A DNA stretch of 64,000 nt from Sacculina carcini (Eukaryota > Arthropoda > Thecostraca > Sacculinidae): positions 3,842,501-3,906,500 of the forward strand of contig OU696583.1 in the NCBI GenBank assembly GCA_916048095.2. The letters run 5' to 3'. Both the position numbers and the translations under genes were made by a program. Positions 63,215-64,000 of this stretch are shown in pieces. Within the stretch, counting starts at the first letter, position 1, and the number at the start of each line of letters is the position of its first letter. The notes under the pieces were generated by a model. It was not told where the DNA came from. It was given only the letters and a program-made list of their open reading frames with translations, and did not search any database.

Positions 63215-63218
63215 TTAT

Positions 63219-64000
63219 GTTGTTTCACCGCCCTTGTTGCCATTGTACACACGCTTCTTACAAGCGATTTATTGCACAGCGATGAATGGCAGTGACGAAA
63301 AGATACAGAACAGGGGAATGAAGATGAAAACGATTAACACAAGACCAACACAGTAACCAGTACATACGATTAACACAGTAACCAATACATACGACTATAC
63401 ACAACCCTACTCAACACACACCTACACGACCACACACCTGCACAACCGCACACTATCCGATCCACACACCAACTCCCCTACGCTTACACAACCGACCTTT
63501 GATCTTCGCCAAGGTCAACACAAACACACCTCAACACAAGACAGACCAGCCGCACACACACACACACACACATGCACACCAAAACCATGCGCTCACAGAC
63601 AAGTGGTTTCCAATTCCATCACAGGTTATACATACATGTACTTAATATTTACATCTTCGGGAAATATTCAACACAAATTGCTCAAATGGTGTTTGTATTG
63701 TCACACTTTAAGGGATTGAAGGGATTCAATGTGAAGTCGAATTTTCCCAGAAAAACATGTCTGATGGGAGCAGCATGTGTTACGTTGCATGTGAGAAAAA
63801 CGTGTCCGCTGGCCTCAAGTCGCAGCTCAATCGATACAACAAATAGGCTGCTCACTCGAAAAACATTAAATAAATATGTGCATGTAGAATCGAATCATGG
63901 GTTCATTGCGCCTGGAGGCAGCATTCCAAAATGACACCGCTACCAAGAACATTTCGAGTGTAGTTCCTCATGTTTCGCAGAGCCCCGCATTTTTTCCTTA
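63219..64000. other. No gene seen; CA-rich flank
   Basis: Low-complexity stretch rich in 'cacaac' words near 63330-63570, then unique sequence. An open frame at 63572-63934 has no recognisable homology and starts in the repeat. Confidence 0.4.

Overview
The window is nuclear DNA of an invertebrate animal. Host genes are split by small introns, and DAZAP2 and C18orf32 homologues are animal genes. A ciliary DRC8 homologue implies ciliated or flagellated cells. Transposon load is heavy and mixed: CR1-, L2- and I-type LINEs, a LINE with a restriction-like endonuclease, BEL/Pao and Gypsy LTR elements, Helentron-like ends, and several hAT, Harbinger and pogo non-autonomous elements. CA/GT microsatellites are everywhere. 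I cannot fix the phylum from sequence alone.

Layout. 266-2968 (+): the last four coding exons of mitochondrial aspartyl-tRNA synthetase (DARS2). 3452-15289 (-), convergent with it: a gene of about 15 exons for a nuclear protein with two THAP zinc-finger domains in tandem. 15.3-19.4 kb: SINEs and MITEs. 19500-19748 (+): an intronless C18orf32-type small protein. 20685-21386 (-): an intronless DRC8/EFCAB2 homologue, head-to-head with 21789-23073 (+), a DAZAP2 homologue with a heptad-repeat insert. 23.5-26.6 kb: a pile of Helentron-like ends. 27544-44490 (-): the complete eight-exon chaperonin subunit gene CCT8. Its 9-kb last intron holds two related LINEs, a Harbinger-type element, a transposase scrap and a Gypsy stub. 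45.4-54.1 kb: a CR1 LINE split by an opposite-strand L2 LINE, a three-deep hAT nest, and a decayed CR1/Jockey-like LINE. 54898-63214 (+): a BEL/Pao retrotransposon with one long open frame and near-identical LTRs. Its 5' LTR carries an I-type LINE insertion.

The host genes are unrelated housekeeping genes: mitochondrial translation, cytosolic protein folding, axoneme regulation, an RNA-granule/signalling adaptor and a DNA-binding protein. What links them is intron structure. At least ten acceptors in DARS2, the THAP gene and CCT8 are preceded directly by UG repeats on the sense strand. Several CCT8 introns start with AC repeats and end with UG repeats, so the two intron ends could pair. In the THAP gene, a 20-bp minisatellite has grown out of an exon-intron junction and repeats the 5' splice site dozens of times. 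Exon coordinates were read by eye from homology, phase and splice consensus. Expect errors of about 1 bp in places; one exon of the THAP gene is uncertain.
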